Shown here: positions 1-9,060 of the stretch, in pieces | Layout of the letters: every line of letters starts with the position of its first letter | How positions within the stretch are numbered: position 1 is the first letter of the stretch | Assembly: GCA_022822275.1 (NCBI GenBank) | Contig: JAJEBZ010000091.1 | Span: 1 to 46,033, forward strand | DNA: 46,033 bases | Direction: 5' to 3' | From: Candidatus Poribacteria bacterium | GTDB taxonomy: Bacteria > Poribacteria > WGA-4E > WGA-3G | Position numbers and translations under genes: made by a program | The notes under the pieces: generated by a model | What the model was told of the DNA's origin: nothing | Seen by the model: only the letters and a program-made list of their open reading frames with translations | The model's database searches: none

Positions 1-155
1 CATCCTTTTGCTTCTTTTATATAAAGAATATGCTATAAAGAAAAGCATAAGGATGGATTAAAGTAAAGATAAAAATACAAAATCACAAATATGTAAAATA
101 GAATATAACATAAAAATAATTAACTGGCACAAGTCGTTATAAACCGAGGTGGCAA

Positions 156-551
156 ATGCGACGCGTTTTATGTGTTTTGATATTAATCGTTATGTGTTTG
201 ATACCTATATCAGGTAGATGTGAATTAACGCCTATAGAGGCAGGACAGCAAGATGCACAACGAGATGTCCCTCGTCCAAAATGGTTTATTGAAGGATGTG
301 TTACTGGCGTGCTTTTTGTGGGGATTGTTGGTGGTAATCAGGTAACAAAAGCAGCACAAATACCACCAGAAGTCGTTGTCAATAATGTCCCGAATTTACT
401 TGGTAAACCGCCTGAATATGTTGAAAAATATGTATCTGCATACAGGTCAGAATCGGTACACTTACAATCTCGGTGGACAGGTATCGGCATGAAGACTGGA
501 ACTGGATTGACAACAGCAGCCATCATCATATTTCTGATTAGTAGACTTTAA
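156..551 (+). CDS. Small exported/membrane protein of unknown function (131 aa)
   Basis: I do not recognise this family. The protein starts with a typical signal peptide (MRR followed by a hydrophobic run to about residue 20). It has a Gly/Val-rich hydrophobic stretch around residues 48-60 and a hydrophobic C-terminal helix (about 116-129) ending in Arg-Leu, so it is probably an inner-membrane protein with a periplasmic middle. The ATG is preceded by a GAGGTGG-type ribosome-binding site at good spacing. It stands alone ahead of the pterin cluster and ends 51 bp before it; a functional link cannot be shown. Confidence 0.65.
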   Translation: MRRVLCVLILIVMCLIPISGRCELTPIEAGQQDAQRDVPRPKWFIEGCVTGVLFVGIVGGNQVTKAAQIPPEVVVNNVPNLLGKPPEYVEKYVSAYRSESVHLQSRWTGIGMKTGTGLTTAAIIIFLISRL

Positions 552-602
552 GGGGTCAGTTGCTGGAAAAATAACTGATATTCTACAAACTCAACCGAAC
601 TG

Positions 603-1436
603 ATGTACTACTTAACACGGCAGATTGCATTTGAAGCGTCTCATTACAATCGGATACCCGAATTGAGCGATGCCGAGAACGTTGCGTTGTTCGGTGCTTC
701 GGCAAATCCGAATAGCCACGGTCATAACTACGTACTTGAGGTGATGGTTAAGGGGGATATAGATACCGATGATGGAATGGTCATCAACTTAACGACATTA
801 GATGCGTTATTAAAGTCTGAAGTTATTGCGAATTACGACCATAAACACCTAAACAGTCAACACCCGATTTTTGCTAAAAACCCGCATTTGCAGCCGACCT
901 GTGAAAATATCACGATTGAAATTTGGCAGCGGATTATTCCGTTTCTGACCGATGGATTACTTCATCGGGTTCGGTTGTCCGAGAGTTCAACAGTATCTGC
1001 TGACTACTATGGGGAAGGACAGATGGTTTATCTCACTAAGGTCTACGAGTTTAGCGCAGCGCACCGCTTACATAGTCATCTGCTCAGTGATGCGGAGAAT
1101 CGTGACATCTTTGGGAAGTGTAATAATCCCGCTGGTCATGGACACAATTATGTGCTTGAAGTCACTGTCAAAGGTGATGTAGATGTAAAAACTGGATTGG
1201 TAGCAGGATTGAACCAAATTGACGAGGTTGTTGAAAAGCAGGTTTTTGAACGTTTTGATTATAAACACCTAAATCTTGATACACCAGAATTTAAGACGCT
1301 TAATCCGACATCTGAAAACTTTGTGAAAGTGCTTTGGGACATATTAGAACCGAATTTGCGACCTGTTGTACTACACCGTTTGCGTTTACGAGAAACACCC
1401 AAAAACCATTTTGATTACTATGGAGAACCCTCATAA
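603..1436 (+). CDS. Tandem-duplicated 6-pyruvoyltetrahydropterin synthase (two PTPS/QueD-family domains)
   Basis: The 277-residue protein is two head-to-tail PTPS domains (about 1-137 and 141-277), each with the family zinc site: H14/H39/H41 in the first half and H154/H179/H181 in the second, both inside an HGHNY motif. PTPS converts dihydroneopterin triphosphate to 6-pyruvoyltetrahydropterin; QueD relatives make 6-carboxytetrahydropterin. The second half keeps the animal-type catalytic Cys (C173 in FGKCNNP) but has D219-Y220 where Asp-His is expected. The first half keeps D79-H80 but has S33 (FGASANP) in place of Cys. The pterin-anchoring Glu (E101, E238) is kept in both. folE starts 3 bp downstream, which supports a pterin role; tetrahydropterin versus queuosine precursor is not settled by sequence alone. 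Confidence 0.88.
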   Translation: MYYLTRQIAFEASHYNRIPELSDAENVALFGASANPNSHGHNYVLEVMVKGDIDTDDGMVINLTTLDALLKSEVIANYDHKHLNSQHPIFAKNPHLQPTCENITIEIWQRIIPFLTDGLLHRVRLSESSTVSADYYGEGQMVYLTKVYEFSAAHRLHSHLLSDAENRDIFGKCNNPAGHGHNYVLEVTVKGDVDVKTGLVAGLNQIDEVVEKQVFERFDYKHLNLDTPEFKTLNPTSENFVKVLWDILEPNLRPVVLHRLRLRETPKNHFDYYGEPS

Positions 1437-1439
1437 TAT

Positions 1440-2048
1440 ATGAAAATTGAACAGAAAACTGAAGCTGATCATAAGCAGAAATTGTCTGATCAGACAGCAG
1501 CTTTGGAAGATCTCTATTCACAGATACTTGATAATTTGGGCGAAGACCCAAACCGTCAAGGTTTAGTGAGAACGCCACTACGTGCTGCTAAGGCGTTATC
1601 TTTTTTGACGAGTGGTTATCATCAGGACATTGATAAGGTATTAAATAGAGCCATCTTTGACGAAGATTTTGATGAGATGGTTATTGTCAAAGATATAGAG
1701 TTTTATAGTCTCTGTGAGCACCACATTTTACCTTTTTGGGGTAAGTGTCATGTCGGTTATCTTCCAGAAAAACGGATTATTGGACTAAGTAAGATCCCTC
1801 GCATTGTTGACATGTTCGCGCGGCGGTTGCAAGTTCAGGAACGTTTAACGCGCGAAATTGCTGAGGCATTGCAAACAGCATTGGACCCGACAGGTGTTGG
1901 GGTTGTAATAGAAGCACAACACATGTGTATGATGGCGCGTGGAGTAGAAAAGCAAGCTTCAAAGATGACAACAAATGCTATGCTTGGCACATTTCGGGAG
2001 GATAGTTCGACGCGTGCTGAGTTTCTGAGATGTATCCAAGTTTCATAA
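1440..2048 (+). CDS. folE: GTP cyclohydrolase I (type IA)
   Basis: Converts GTP to 7,8-dihydroneopterin triphosphate, the first step of folate and tetrahydropterin synthesis; cytosolic, normally a homodecamer. At 202 aa the length is normal. Zinc ligands are visible: C92 in CEHH (92-95) and C163 in the QHMCMMARG segment. Also present are the KCHVGYLP and [12 protein letters not shown] substrate motifs and the C-terminal TRAEFL. It begins 3 bp after the PTPS stop, so the two are almost certainly co-transcribed and translationally coupled. Its product is exactly the PTPS substrate. Confidence 0.95.
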   Translation: MKIEQKTEADHKQKLSDQTAALEDLYSQILDNLGEDPNRQGLVRTPLRAAKALSFLTSGYHQDIDKVLNRAIFDEDFDEMVIVKDIEFYSLCEHHILPFWGKCHVGYLPEKRIIGLSKIPRIVDMFARRLQVQERLTREIAEALQTALDPTGVGVVIEAQHMCMMARGVEKQASKMTTNAMLGTFREDSSTRAEFLRCIQVS

Positions 2049-2089
2049 TAGGATTGTAGGAATGTCCTACGTCCCGTCCACCTAATTCA

Positions 2090-2845
2090 TTGTATACTAT
2101 GCAAAACATTACCAACAACACACTGCCATATAGTCTTAAAGGGAAAGTCGCCATTATTACTGGAGCATCAAAGGGTATTGGCAAAGCGATTGCGTTTACC
2201 TTAGCTGAGGCAGGAGCGAGAGTCGTTTTAGCTGCACGTACTCGCGATGTTGTTGAAAAGGTCGCAGCGGATATTAGAGAATCAGGTGCAGATGCAACCG
2301 CCATCCCAACTGATGTAACTGATATTGACGCGGTGAAAAACCTAATCAAAAGCACATTGGACTCCTATCAAAATTTGGATATTTTGATAAACAACGCAGG
2401 AAACGGGATATTTGGGAACGTTACCGATTTTGATCCGTCAGATTGGGACAGTGTCATCAATTCTAATTTAAAGGGGGTTTTTCTTTGCACTAAATACGCA
2501 CTGCCACATCTATTGAAACGGGATAGTGGACAAATTATAAATGTGTTGTCTATCGCTGCGAAAGTTGCTTTTCCAGCATCAGGCGCATATTGTGCAGCAA
2601 AAGCAGGTGCGCTTGCTTTAACGAAGGTATTGGCAGCTGAAGTACGAGAGCAGAACGTACGGGTTACTGCGGTCTTACCCGGTTCTGTTGAAACACCTTT
2701 TTGGGATGATATTTCACAACATCCCGACTTTGAAAAAATGCTGAAACCTGAACATGTGGCGAATGTCGTTCTGTCTGTGTGCCAACAACCGTTGGGTATG
2801 GTGACTGAGGAAGTTGTTGTGATGCCGCCTCTTGGAATTTTGTAG
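2090..2845 (+). CDS. Short-chain dehydrogenase/reductase (possible sepiapterin-reductase role)
   Basis: Classical SDR of 251 aa with the Rossmann motif TGASKGIG near residues 24-31, NNAG, and the catalytic triad S154-Y167-K171 (YCAAK) at canonical spacing. The family is NAD(P)H-dependent. The sequence most resembles generic 3-oxoacyl-ACP-reductase-like SDRs, so the substrate cannot be read directly. The gene lies 41 bp after folE in the same orientation; GTP cyclohydrolase I, PTPS and an SDR are the three activities of tetrahydrobiopterin synthesis, so reduction of 6-pyruvoyltetrahydropterin is a reasonable inference. A second in-frame ATG lies three codons in; neither start has a clear Shine-Dalgarno. 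Confidence 0.85.
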   Translation: MYTMQNITNNTLPYSLKGKVAIITGASKGIGKAIAFTLAEAGARVVLAARTRDVVEKVAADIRESGADATAIPTDVTDIDAVKNLIKSTLDSYQNLDILINNAGNGIFGNVTDFDPSDWDSVINSNLKGVFLCTKYALPHLLKRDSGQIINVLSIAAKVAFPASGAYCAAKAGALALTKVLAAEVREQNVRVTAVLPGSVETPFWDDISQHPDFEKMLKPEHVANVVLSVCQQPLGMVTEEVVVMPPLGIL

Positions 2846-2872
2846 AAAAAGGCGTATTCATTCGCAATACAG

Positions 2873-4198
2873 TTAGGTATTAAATCTACCGAGTCGTCGT
2901 CGGATGCGAATTTTCTGTATTGCTCGCTTATCAGCAACTAAAATCGTGATAACAGAATCACCAAGTTCCAATTCCGTGCCGGTTTCTGGGATTGTACCAG
3001 TCCTTTCAAGAATATAACCAGCAATGGTACCATAATCTCCTTGCGGAATAGACAAACCGTAATGTTCCTCTAACACGTTAATCTCAGTCCTACCGTCACA
3101 TTCAAGAATGTCTGGTGCGATTAATTGAATGAAATCTGGGTGATCGCGTTCATCCGCAAATTCGCCAACGATCTCTTCAATCAGGTCTTCCACGGTAACA
3201 AGTCCTACGACACCACGGTATTCGTCAACAGCAAATACCATCGTATGATGGGTATTCTGAATTTCTTTCAGAAGTGTATTGATGTTTTTTGATTCAGGGA
3301 CAACGTGTAGATTTGTGCGGATAAAAGGTCCAACTGTTTCAGGTAGGTTTTCTGCATAGATGACATCTAACAGGTTAACAATCCCAACGATGTTATAGAT
3401 TCGTTCTTCGTATACTGGAAATCTTGAGTAACCGGAATCGGCGGCAATTTGTAAGAAATCTTCACATGTTGTTGTTTTTTCAATGGCAACAATGTCAACA
3501 AGGGGCACCATGACTTGCCGAACAGTACGGTCTTGAAAATTAAGCAACCGGTGAATCATTCGTCGCTGCTCTGTGAGAAGACTCCCCGATCTTTCACCCA
3601 TTGTTGCAAGTAATCTTAACTCTTCCCGTTGGGCATCCGGATTAGGTTGACTTGTACCTCTGTCAAAAATCCAGATGAGAAACCTCGTCACTGTTTGAAC
3701 AAACACAATAAGAGGGGCTAAGACATATTCAGATAATCGTAACACATAAGCGAAACGGTGTGCCAGTATGTCTGCTTTGACCCGAAATATGGTTTTCGGT
3801 AGGATTTCTCCAAAGATAAGTAGCAAAACAGTGATATATATGATTGAAATTGAACTTTGTAGGTTTTCTGAAAGGTTGGGTAGTATGCTTGCAGTCAAAC
3901 GATCTCCAAATAATGAAATTAGAACATTAGCAAGATTTGTTCCCACTAAAGCCAATGCAAGCATCTTATCTGGAGACTCAACAATACGGTGGATTATCTT
4001 TGCCTTTGTGTCCTCTGTTTCAACGAGTTGGTTGAGGCGGCTTTTATTGATAGATACGAGTGCTGTTTCTGAACCTGAGTAGAATGCAGACAACACAAGA
4101 CAGACAAGCACTGCAAATACCAATGAACCGATCAATACTATGAGATTGACTGGACTACCAGCACCGATTAGAATGAGGGAAAAAACAAAAAGTTTCAA
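2873..4198 (-). CDS. CNNM/CorC-type membrane protein with CBS pair (paralogue 2)
   Basis: A 441-aa hemolysin-C/CorC family protein. Residues about 10-190 are the DUF21/CNNM membrane domain with the hallmark SGSETAL motif. A tandem CBS pair follows at about 210-335, then a C-terminal CorC_HlyC domain (about 350-435). Family members are implicated in Mg2+/Co2+ transport or in sensing adenine nucleotides. It starts 14 bp after the stop of its paralogue at 4213-5556, so the two form a minus-strand operon. Substrate specificity is not readable. Confidence 0.9.
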   Translation of the reverse strand: MKLFVFSLILIGAGSPVNLIVLIGSLVFAVLVCLVLSAFYSGSETALVSINKSRLNQLVETEDTKAKIIHRIVESPDKMLALALVGTNLANVLISLFGDRLTASILPNLSENLQSSISIIYITVLLLIFGEILPKTIFRVKADILAHRFAYVLRLSEYVLAPLIVFVQTVTRFLIWIFDRGTSQPNPDAQREELRLLATMGERSGSLLTEQRRMIHRLLNFQDRTVRQVMVPLVDIVAIEKTTTCEDFLQIAADSGYSRFPVYEERIYNIVGIVNLLDVIYAENLPETVGPFIRTNLHVVPESKNINTLLKEIQNTHHTMVFAVDEYRGVVGLVTVEDLIEEIVGEFADERDHPDFIQLIAPDILECDGRTEINVLEEHYGLSIPQGDYGTIAGYILERTGTIPETGTELELGDSVITILVADKRAIQKIRIRRRLGRFNT

Positions 4199-4212
4199 TG
4201 CGGTCGCCTTTA

Positions 4213-5556
4213 TTATATCTCCATTTCAGGTGTTTCGGGTGTTGGGATTCGTAGGAACAACTTTGTGATGATGTTACCTTCTGTGGCGGTAATTTCAAAT
4301 TCTATGCCGTTGTCGTCAACTTGTGATTCACCGACAGAGGGGATTCGCCCAAAAAGCCCGAAGGCATAACCACCGATAGTATCTACATCATCTTCTTGGA
4401 GTTTGAGATTAAATTGTTGGTTCAGTTCTCGAATACTCATACGGCCTGTTGTTTCAAGTACTAACGGGTCTTCAGAGTGTGTGATATACTCGGGTTGGGT
4501 ATCGTTCCTGTCATGTTCGTCTGCGATATCACCTACGACTTGTTCGATAATGTCTTCAGTCGTGACTATGCCAGAAGTACCTCCGTATTCATCAAGAAGG
4601 ATTGCGATTTTTGTTTTTTCGCGTTTGAGTTGCAGCAACAAGACCCCGATTTTACGAGTTTCAAGAACCGAAATAGGTTCTCGGATCAACGGAGCGTTGG
4701 CAGAAACTTGTTTGATTTGTTCCCGCTTTTTGAGAAATTCGTCTATCGTCAACGTAATGATCTCTGTATGACGCCACTGGGCAAAATCCTTGACATAGAA
4801 GATACCGCAGATTTCATCAATCTGGTCACGAAATACAGGTATACGGGAAAATCCGGCTTCTTTTGCTTGCTTCACAGTGTCTTGAATAGTATTTGATGTA
4901 GGGACAGCGACAACTTCGGTTCTCGGCACCATAATCTCTTTTGCTTCGATGTCTCGTAATTGAAGGATATTACTTACAATTTCCCGTTCATCTGCGGGCA
5001 GTGCTTCATCGGGGAAGGTTTTGAAGAATTCTTGTAATTCTGTTGTCGTGATTTGTTCCGTAGGCGTTGACTGTCCGCCAAATAATGGCAGAAGTTTGTC
5101 AATGATTCTGCGTAGAAGTACACGTAGCGGGGTAATGAAGATGGAAAATGCCCATAACGGTGGGGCAGTGAACTTGGCAAATGCCTCTGCATGCTTAATA
5201 GCATAAGTTTTCGGTGTCATTTCGCCGAAGATTAGCATGGAGATTACACTCAGTGCTGTAGCAATCACAAACTGGATAGGTTCAGCAAATTGCTCAAACT
5301 TTTGCGATACAAGTTGTAGCATTAGTATCGCAAAAGTAACATTAACCAAGTTATTTCCAAGCAGGACGGTAATAAACAATCGGCGAGGATTGTCTACAAA
5401 ATTAACAATTGCCGACGTGTTTCCCCGTTTGAGACGTATCTTTTCTATCTGCACTCGATTTAGTGCACACAATGCCGTCTCAGAACCGGAGAAAAAACCG
5501 GAGAGGAAAAGTAGACCTACCAATCCAATCAGATAAGGTAGTAGTGGAACATCCAT
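4213..5556 (-). CDS. CNNM/CorC-type membrane protein with CBS pair (paralogue 1)
   Basis: First gene of a tandem pair with 2873-4198. At 447 aa it has a DUF21 domain at about 1-185 with SGSETALCALNR, CBS repeats at about 205-335 and a CorC_HlyC domain at about 350-440. The two copies align over the full length but are well diverged, so the duplication is old or they are specialised subunits. It is divergent from the aldolase gene at 5797, with 240 bp between them that must hold both promoters; I could not pick confident boxes there. Confidence 0.9.
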   Translation of the reverse strand: MDVPLLPYLIGLVGLLFLSGFFSGSETALCALNRVQIEKIRLKRGNTSAIVNFVDNPRRLFITVLLGNNLVNVTFAILMLQLVSQKFEQFAEPIQFVIATALSVISMLIFGEMTPKTYAIKHAEAFAKFTAPPLWAFSIFITPLRVLLRRIIDKLLPLFGGQSTPTEQITTTELQEFFKTFPDEALPADEREIVSNILQLRDIEAKEIMVPRTEVVAVPTSNTIQDTVKQAKEAGFSRIPVFRDQIDEICGIFYVKDFAQWRHTEIITLTIDEFLKKREQIKQVSANAPLIREPISVLETRKIGVLLLQLKREKTKIAILLDEYGGTSGIVTTEDIIEQVVGDIADEHDRNDTQPEYITHSEDPLVLETTGRMSIRELNQQFNLKLQEDDVDTIGGYAFGLFGRIPSVGESQVDDNGIEFEITATEGNIITKLFLRIPTPETPEMEI

Positions 5557-5796
5557 TCTTGTATATATATATAATAAGGACGATGAATTAAGAGATGTTC
5601 GTCCGGGGTGAAAACCTCAGTTTCGTGTATTTTAGAGATCGCGTGTTCATTTGCAATATGAACGATTTAGTTTAATTATAACTTGTTACAGTATTTAACG
5701 CAACAAAAAAAAGTACCAACACCAGAAGTACCTCAACGAACTATGTAGTGATCGTGTTATCATCAGCTAAAAAATAATCAGAATAAGGGGTAGCCT

Positions 5797-6456
5797 ATGA
5801 CCAAATTAGATCAGATGCAACGTATTGAGAAATGTGGGATAGTCGCAATCATTCGGGCAAACAGTTCAAAAGAACTTATTGATGCTGTAGGCGCTATACA
5901 AAGAGGTGGCGTTGATGTTATTGAAATAACGATGACAACACCTGATGCGTTACAAGTCATTGGTGATGTTTCAAAACGTTTAGGCAGTTCAGTCTTAATT
6001 GGCGTTGGGTCGGTTCTGGACGCAGAGACAGCCCGCGCTGCGATGCTCGTGGGTGCGGAATTTGTTGTCTGTCCAGTTACCAAACCGGATATCATAGAAA
6101 TCTGTAATCGGTATGGTAAGGTTGTTATACCAGGGGCGTTCACCCCTACAGAGATATTACATGCTTGGGAAACTGGGGCAGATTATGTCAAGGTCTTTCC
6201 TGCCAGTGGAGTCGGTTCCTCTTACATCAAAGATATTAAAGCACCGCTACCACAAATCCCGCTCATTCCTACCGGTGGTATCAATGCTGAAAATGCAGCG
6301 GAATTCCTCATTGCTGGTGCAGCTGCACTCGGAGTCGGCAGTGCGCTTGTTAGTAACGATCTCATCGAATCTGGAGATTTTGATATACTGACAGAAAGGG
6401 CAAAAAGTTTGGTTGATGCTGTCAAATCTGTTAGAGAGCGACAATTTTTAGGATAA
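5797..6456 (+). CDS. eda: KDPG/KHG aldolase family protein (2-dehydro-3-deoxy-6-phosphogluconate aldolase)
   Basis: Class I aldolase of 219 aa, the usual size. The Schiff-base lysine is K132 in DYVKVFPA and the catalytic Glu is E43 in VIEITMTT. The IVAII start and PTGGI phosphate-binding loop are also present. It would cleave KDPG to pyruvate and glyceraldehyde 3-phosphate, or act on 4-hydroxy-2-oxoglutarate. An AAGGGG ribosome-binding site precedes the ATG. Downstream are inositol-catabolism genes (iolC-like, iolD), so cleavage of a related 2-keto or phosphorylated intermediate is possible but unproven. Confidence 0.9.
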   Translation: MTKLDQMQRIEKCGIVAIIRANSSKELIDAVGAIQRGGVDVIEITMTTPDALQVIGDVSKRLGSSVLIGVGSVLDAETARAAMLVGAEFVVCPVTKPDIIEICNRYGKVVIPGAFTPTEILHAWETGADYVKVFPASGVGSSYIKDIKAPLPQIPLIPTGGINAENAAEFLIAGAAALGVGSALVSNDLIESGDFDILTERAKSLVDAVKSVRERQFLG

Positions 6457-6498
6457 AGAGTAAACAATATTACCCTAATATCGTCTGAAATTAATTCT

Positions 6499-6799
6499 AT
6501 CAAATAACGTGAGTTTGATAAAACAATTTAATTTCGAATGTGATGTTTCGTCAACGTTCATCTTGAGTAGACAGCAGAACAGATCCCTTGCTCCGTAGGA
6601 GCGGTATGTGGCTTCAGCACACATAGCACTCCGCTGGAGTGCAAGAACTTGAAAATCCGATTTCTATAAACATAGCACTCCGCTGGAGCGCTGCGATTTA
6701 TTCGGCTTCAAATTTGGATAGGTGTGATATATCGTTTGGCTTCCCCTAAACCTTGTGTCAAACCACTTTAATATTATTATCAAACTTACGTTATCAAAT
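6499..6799. mobile_element. MITE-like element, family A copy 1 (16-bp terminal inverted repeats, 7-8 bp target duplication)
   Basis: Element body 6506-6792 (287 bp). The left end AACGTGAGTTTGATAA (6506-6521) is the inverted complement of the right end (6777-6792) with one mismatch. Immediately outside lies the direct repeat ATCAAAT (6499-6505 and 6793-6799; TATCAAAT if one T is counted in), as expected for a target-site duplication. The interior holds two small hairpins, GCTCC-GTA-GGAGC and GCACTCC-GCT-GGAGTGC. No coding capacity, so it would be non-autonomous. A second copy lies at 45361-45699. Confidence 0.8.
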
Positions 6800-6950
6800 A
6801 CGTAATTTCCCATAGTTAATTTTGAAGTAAATACGCGCATCTCAGCCGAAGATTAAGTATGAATCCCGATATTGTACTTTATGTAATCCCATTTCTGCAT
6901 AATAATTTGCCAATTCTAACAAAAAATGTGGATAAGCCCCCTTTTAATTG

Positions 6951-6979
6951 TTGACAGTTTAAGTCTTTTTTGCTAATTT
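6951..6979 (+). promoter_or_regulatory. Probable sigma70-type promoter for the protein kinase gene
   Basis: TTGACA (6951-6956), 17-bp spacer, TAATTT (6974-6979). The -35 box is consensus and the -10 box is moderate. It lies about 70 bp upstream of the kinase ATG at 7048. Confidence 0.45.
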
Positions 6980-7047
6980 TATTAAAGACACAACAGAGAA
7001 CATTGGAATATTTATAAACTGAAGGTGCTATTTGGCGCAGGACTGCT

Positions 7048-9039
7048 ATGAAAATTAACGAATTGATATTAGGTAAATATAGGCTGCTTGAATACCTGAA
7101 TTCAGGCAGTTTTTCGTCTGTTTTTCGCGCCCGCGAAGAAATGACGAATCGTATTGTCGCGATCAAAGCACTCTCTAAAGATGCTTATCCGGCGGAAAGA
7201 ATGCGCTATCTACGGTCCGAGTTGAAAGCGATGTCGAATATATGGGGACATCCGAACATCGTTTCTATACATACCGTTGAACCCGGTCAAGATAACTATC
7301 TCGCTTGGATTGTCATGGAATATATTGAAGGAGATAACCTACACCAACTTGTACAACAAGATGACTTAACCCTAAATGATGTTCTCAATATTGGTATAGA
7401 TATATGCAACGGATTGAAAGCTGCACATGCACATCATATCTTGCACCGTGATATCAAACCCCAAAACATATTGCTCAATTCAAAAAAAGAGGCGAAAATT
7501 GCGGATTTCAGCATTGCACGCATCTTTAGCGAGTCTACAGAATTCGCTGTTACTATGACAGGAACTCGTAAGTATATGGCACCTGAACAGAACTATGGAG
7601 CTTACGATTATAGAGCAGATTTGTATGCTACCGGTTTAGTTCTTTATGAAGCAATCACAAAATATTTCCCCTTTTCCGGCGAAGCTGATGAAATAGATAG
7701 AAAAAAGGCTGCTGGTGAAATTGAAAACCTTGATAGATGTCCAGAAGAATTCCGCAATTTTTCTATGAAAGCCCTCCATCGTGATGTGGAAAAACGTTAC
7801 CAAACAGCAGCAGAAATGTATGACGAACTAGATCGTATCCGACGATGGCAGTATGAACAGCAGGCTTCTGCTTTAATAGCAGAAAGTGCAAATTCACCCG
7901 CAACCGAGTTAGCAAGCGCACTTGAACGCTGCAGGAAAACATTTCGGTTACAATTTGATATTGCCGAACAGATCAACCAATCTCTTTTCTTTGAAATGCG
8001 AAGCAAAGCTGAAAAAGAGAACCGTGAAAGACTTAAGATCAGACTCATACAACATTACACAGAAGCTATAGAACACACACGGAACGGTGATTTGGATGAA
8101 ACACTTCGTGAACTCCATAAGGCACATAACTACTATTTTCAAGATGCAGAACTTGTACAACAAGCGGATATGCTTTTCAAGGAGATGTGTTTAGTAGTAC
8201 CACATTCAAAACTACCAACAGTTCAAGAAATCGTTGATTTGATTGAAAGGCTGTCAGGAACGGATAAAACTTTGCTTTTGGAGGAATTAACAACAGCTAC
8301 AGAACAGTTTGAACCAGAAGAACATTTCATACCAGAAGAGCATTATGACCAAAAAGTTTCACCTGAAAACCTTGAAATAACACCTATACTCCAAAGCCAA
8401 GTACAACAGGCAAACAATTATCGTATCTTATTAGAAGAAGCCTCGCCTGAATTTCTGTTGGATAAAGTTCATGAAGATATTCAATATCCGCATGAAGAGG
8501 AAGCAGCGTATATCTATCAACAAGCGCAGATATTCACACAACAAGAAGATATGCGGCGATGTCGCAGCCAATATAAGAGACTCGGAGCATTTTACCGTAG
8601 ACACGCTAAGAAGTTTGTTAGAACGAAAGATGTAGAACTTGTGGCAAATTGTTATACACGTGCACGATTTGCTTACGCTGCAGCCAATAACTCACGTACT
8701 GCAAGAAAAAACGCAAGAAATGGTGCCTTGTATTATATGCATCTTGCACGGCAATTAGAATTGCAGCGTGCCTGGGAGGACGCAGGTAAATCATACATCC
8801 TTGCGGCAGACAATTATAGATTTGCCCAATTGATCATGGAAGTTGACAAATGTGAATCTTCTGCTACAGTCTGCTATTTCAATGCAGCTGAAAGTGCACA
8901 TCTGAAAGGTGACCTTCAAACAGCGTATGATTATTATATGCGGATTTTGTCAATCGGTAGTGAATTGCAAAATCCACCAAGAGTTGTCATAGAGACACAA
9001 AAATTGGTTAATGAAATTCAGAGAGGGGATGTTGGATGA
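7048..9039 (+). CDS. Cytosolic Ser/Thr protein kinase with C-terminal helical-repeat region
   Basis: A 663-aa Hanks-type kinase. The kinase domain spans about 11-270: nucleotide-binding Lys K40 (VAIK), catalytic loop HRDIKPQN at 133-140, and APE at 178-180. Two key spots deviate: the metal-binding DFG is DFS (D153-F154-S155), and the glycine loop is SGSFSS rather than GxGxxG. The remaining roughly 390 residues are charged, helical and TPR-like, with no transmembrane segment, so the protein is probably cytosolic and the tail a protein-binding scaffold. It is followed by an iolC-like gene 22 bp downstream, which suggests co-transcription. Substrates are unknown. Confidence 0.9.
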   Translation: MKINELILGKYRLLEYLNSGSFSSVFRAREEMTNRIVAIKALSKDAYPAERMRYLRSELKAMSNIWGHPNIVSIHTVEPGQDNYLAWIVMEYIEGDNLHQLVQQDDLTLNDVLNIGIDICNGLKAAHAHHILHRDIKPQNILLNSKKEAKIADFSIARIFSESTEFAVTMTGTRKYMAPEQNYGAYDYRADLYATGLVLYEAITKYFPFSGEADEIDRKKAAGEIENLDRCPEEFRNFSMKALHRDVEKRYQTAAEMYDELDRIRRWQYEQQASALIAESANSPATELASALERCRKTFRLQFDIAEQINQSLFFEMRSKAEKENRERLKIRLIQHYTEAIEHTRNGDLDETLRELHKAHNYYFQDAELVQQADMLFKEMCLVVPHSKLPTVQEIVDLIERLSGTDKTLLLEELTTATEQFEPEEHFIPEEHYDQKVSPENLEITPILQSQVQQANNYRILLEEASPEFLLDKVHEDIQYPHEEEAAYIYQQAQIFTQQEDMRRCRSQYKRLGAFYRRHAKKFVRTKDVELVANCYTRARFAYAAANNSRTARKNARNGALYYMHLARQLELQRAWEDAGKSYILAADNYRFAQLIMEVDKCESSATVCYFNAAESAHLKGDLQTAYDYYMRILSIGSELQNPPRVVIETQKLVNEIQRGDVG

Positions 9040-9060
9040 GTAATTGTGTGAAAAAGTTAA

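Larger units (their letters stand above)
6457..7047. other. Gene-free stretch with an inverted-repeat element and a promoter
   Basis: No credible gene. The first half is the inverted-repeat element at 6506-6792. The second half is AT-rich, ends with the probable promoter at 6951-6979 and leads into the protein kinase gene. Confidence 0.7.

Noticed and set aside
1-155. Possible RNA gene in the AT-rich first 155 bases
   Set aside because: No tRNA-like arms, no stable hairpin and no recognisable RNA motif; nothing to support a feature.
5557-5796. A riboswitch-like leader (GGGGTGAAAACCTC) between divergent genes
   Set aside because: The short stem is not extended by further pairing and matches no riboswitch consensus I know.
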